DNA from: Pseudomonas flexibilis
GTDB taxonomy: Bacteria; Pseudomonadota; Gammaproteobacteria; Pseudomonadales; Pseudomonadaceae
DNA: 64,000 bases
Assembly: GCF_000802425.1 (NCBI RefSeq)
Contig: NZ_JRUD01000019.1
Location: forward strand, 62,001 to 126,000
Direction of reading: 5' to 3'
Of the stretch, positions 62,711-64,000 are shown piece by piece. The notes beneath the pieces are model-generated. The model made no database searches. It worked only from the letters and a program-made list of their open reading frames with translations, and was not told the DNA's origin. Within the stretch, counting starts at the first letter, position 1; every line of letters starts with the position of its first letter. Both the position numbers and the translations under genes were made by a program.

Positions 62711-62728
62711 ACCAAGCAAGTGCTTGGT
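62711..62728. promoter_or_regulatory. Perfect palindrome upstream of the acyl-CoA ligase gene (TetR-type operator candidate)
   Basis: ACCAAGCA-AG-TGCTTGGT has perfect eight-base arms and a two-base spacer. It lies in a locally AT-rich leader 38 bases before the GTG start. The symmetry and size fit a TetR-family operator of acyl-CoA metabolism genes. Confidence 0.55.
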
Positions 62729-62766
62729 AGTCTAAAAAACAACAACAAGAAAATGGAGGGACGCCG

Positions 62767-64000
62767 GTGGCCATCACGCAACCGTTGCTGCCGCTAGAGC
62801 AATTCTATTGGCGCGAGAAACGACACCCCGATCGGCGCTACCTGATCCAGCCCCAGGCAGGCGGACAGGTGGAAGAGCTGACCTGGGGGCAAGTGGGCGA
62901 GCAGGCCCGCCGCGCGGCAGCCTGGCTGCGGCAGCTGGAGCTGGCACCGGGCAGTCGCATTGCAATCATTTCCAAGAACTGCGCGCACTGGATTGTCGCC
63001 GACCTGGCAATCTGGATGGCCGGACACGTTTCCGTGCCGCTCTATCCCAACCTCACCGCCGAGTCGGTACGCCAGATCCTCGAGCACTCGGAAAGCGCTG
63101 TAGCGTTCATCGGCAAGCTGGACGACTGGCCGGCCATGGCCCCTGGCGTCCCCGAGGGGGTACGCACCGTCGGCTTGCCGCTGCGGCCCACGGGCCGCTT
63201 CGATCATCTGTGGAGCGACCTGCAGGCCTGCACGCCGATCACCGACAACCCGGCTCCCCAGGCCTGTCGGCTGGCCACCATCATCTACACCTCCGGCACC
63301 ACCGGCGTACCCAAGGGCGTGATGCACAGCTTTGGCAACTTCGGCTTCACCGGCAGGCAAGCGGTCGCGCTGTTCGGTGTGCAGGAGGGGGACCGGGGCC
63401 TTTCCTACCTGCCGCTGTGCCATGTGGCCGAGCGTATCTTCGTCGAGGTGGTGTCGTTCTACGGGGGGCAGACGGTGTATTTCGCCGAGAGCCTGGATAC
63501 CTTCATTCACGATATCCGCCGTGCCCGGCCCACCCTGTTCTTCGCCGTGCCACGCATCTGGACCAAGTTCCAGCACGGCGTATTCGCGCGCATGTCGCCG
63601 CGCCGGCTGGATGTCCTCATGAAGCTGCCCGTTCTCGGCGGCCTGCTGCGGCGCAAGGTGCTCGCCGGCCTGGGCCTGGATGCCGTGCGCTATGCCTTTT
63701 CCGGTGGTGCGCCGGTGCCCGAGTCGCTGCTGGATTGGTACCGGCGGCTCGGCCTGGAGATTAACGAGGTCTACGGGATGACCGAGAACTGCGGCTACTC
63801 GCACGTCGGCCGCCCGGGCGAACGCAAGCCAGGCTGGATCGGGCGCAGCAATCCGGGCGTGGAGGTACGTATCAGCACCGAGGGCGAAGTGCAGGTGCGC
63901 AGCCAGGCGGTCATGCAGGGCTACTACAAGGAGCCATCGATGACCGCCGATACCCTGACCGAGGACGGCTTCCTGCGCACGGGCGACAAGGGCGAGCTGG
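62767..64000 (+). CDS. AMP-dependent acyl-CoA synthetase/ligase, N-terminal part (continues right of the window)
   Basis: The frame runs open to the right edge with 411 visible residues. The AMP-binding signature YTSGTTGVPKG and later YLPLCHVAER, the active-site block EVYGMTENCGYSH and RTGDKGEL identify a long-chain acyl-CoA-ligase-like member of the ANL superfamily. These enzymes activate carboxylic acids to acyl-CoA. The start is GTG with GGAGG 7 bases upstream. The presence of a TetR-type palindrome upstream suggests induction by an acyl-CoA or fatty acid. In P. aeruginosa an AMP-binding enzyme gene also follows sixA. Confidence 0.9.
   Translation, partial: MAITQPLLPLEQFYWREKRHPDRRYLIQPQAGGQVEELTWGQVGEQARRAAAWLRQLELAPGSRIAIISKNCAHWIVADLAIWMAGHVSVPLYPNLTAESVRQILEHSESAVAFIGKLDDWPAMAPGVPEGVRTVGLPLRPTGRFDHLWSDLQACTPITDNPAPQACRLATIIYTSGTTGVPKGVMHSFGNFGFTGRQAVALFGVQEGDRGLSYLPLCHVAERIFVEVVSFYGGQTVYFAESLDTFIHDIRRARPTLFFAVPRIWTKFQHGVFARMSPRRLDVLMKLPVLGGLLRRKVLAGLGLDAVRYAFSGGAPVPESLLDWYRRLGLEINEVYGMTENCGYSHVGRPGERKPGWIGRSNPGVEVRISTEGEVQVRSQAVMQGYYKEPSMTADTLTEDGFLRTGDKGEL

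Overview
The window is a high-GC (about 65 %) gammaproteobacterial chromosome segment. Its gene content and local gene orders point to the genus Pseudomonas in the broad sense. Orders that match, from general knowledge of P. aeruginosa: metallophosphoesterase-rhomboid-YeaC-DUF2797-pepN; the MoxR/DUF58/vWA (Bat) operon; DUF2835-pyrD-rmf-rlmL-sensor-dacB; and fabB-fabA-hybrid kinase-gpsA-DUF4389-sixA-AMP ligase. I see no tRNA, rRNA, CRISPR array, insertion sequence or prophage. It reads as core chromosome with a few accessory metabolic islands.

Layout. 1-5.3 kb: end of a metallophosphoesterase gene, rhomboid protease, YeaC, cysteine-rich DUF2797 protein and aminopeptidase N. 5.6-9.0 kb: chemoreceptor, SDR oxidoreductase, small acidic unknown. 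9.1-15.8 kb: six translationally coupled minus-strand genes forming a MoxR-Bat operon. 16.0-20.8 kb: large NAD-dependent glutamate dehydrogenase. 20.9-30.4 kb: unknown protein, DUF2835, pyrD, rmf with a structured leader, rlmL, a CHASE-PAS-GGDEF cyclase and dacB.

30.4-36.6 kb is the most interesting island. It holds a 3-hydroxybutyrate dehydrogenase, a sigma-54 enhancer-binding protein and a three-part TRAP carboxylate transporter. Copies of one palindrome, TGTCCAG-N4-CTGGACA, lie upstream of both the dehydrogenase and the transporter, each followed by a -24/-12-like promoter. I infer one small regulon in which the regulator turns on both uptake and oxidation of a hydroxy acid.

36.6-46.9 kb: YggL, an exported unknown, the nspC/carboxy(nor)spermidine dehydrogenase polyamine pair, a run of small minus-strand genes (MAPEG, GNAT, CopD-like, isoprenylcysteine methyltransferase-like, MerR), an epimerase-like SDR and a Cache-HAMP-GAF-HD-GYP protein. 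47.0-50.9 kb: a two-component system divergent from a thiosulfate dehydrogenase pair (tsdB-tsdA), with a PmrA-like direct repeat between them. 51.0-53.5 kb: FUSC-like protein and dGTPase. 53.8-60.6 kb: fabB-fabA, then an operon of TonB receptor, periplasmic binding protein and BarA-like hybrid kinase. 60.8-64.0 kb: gpsA, DUF4389, sixA and the start of an AMP-dependent acyl-CoA ligase gene preceded by a TetR-type palindrome.

Starts were chosen by ribosome-binding-site spacing, overlap with the preceding gene and family N-termini. Several differ from the longest open frame. Functions come from motif and family recognition by eye; no database search was run.
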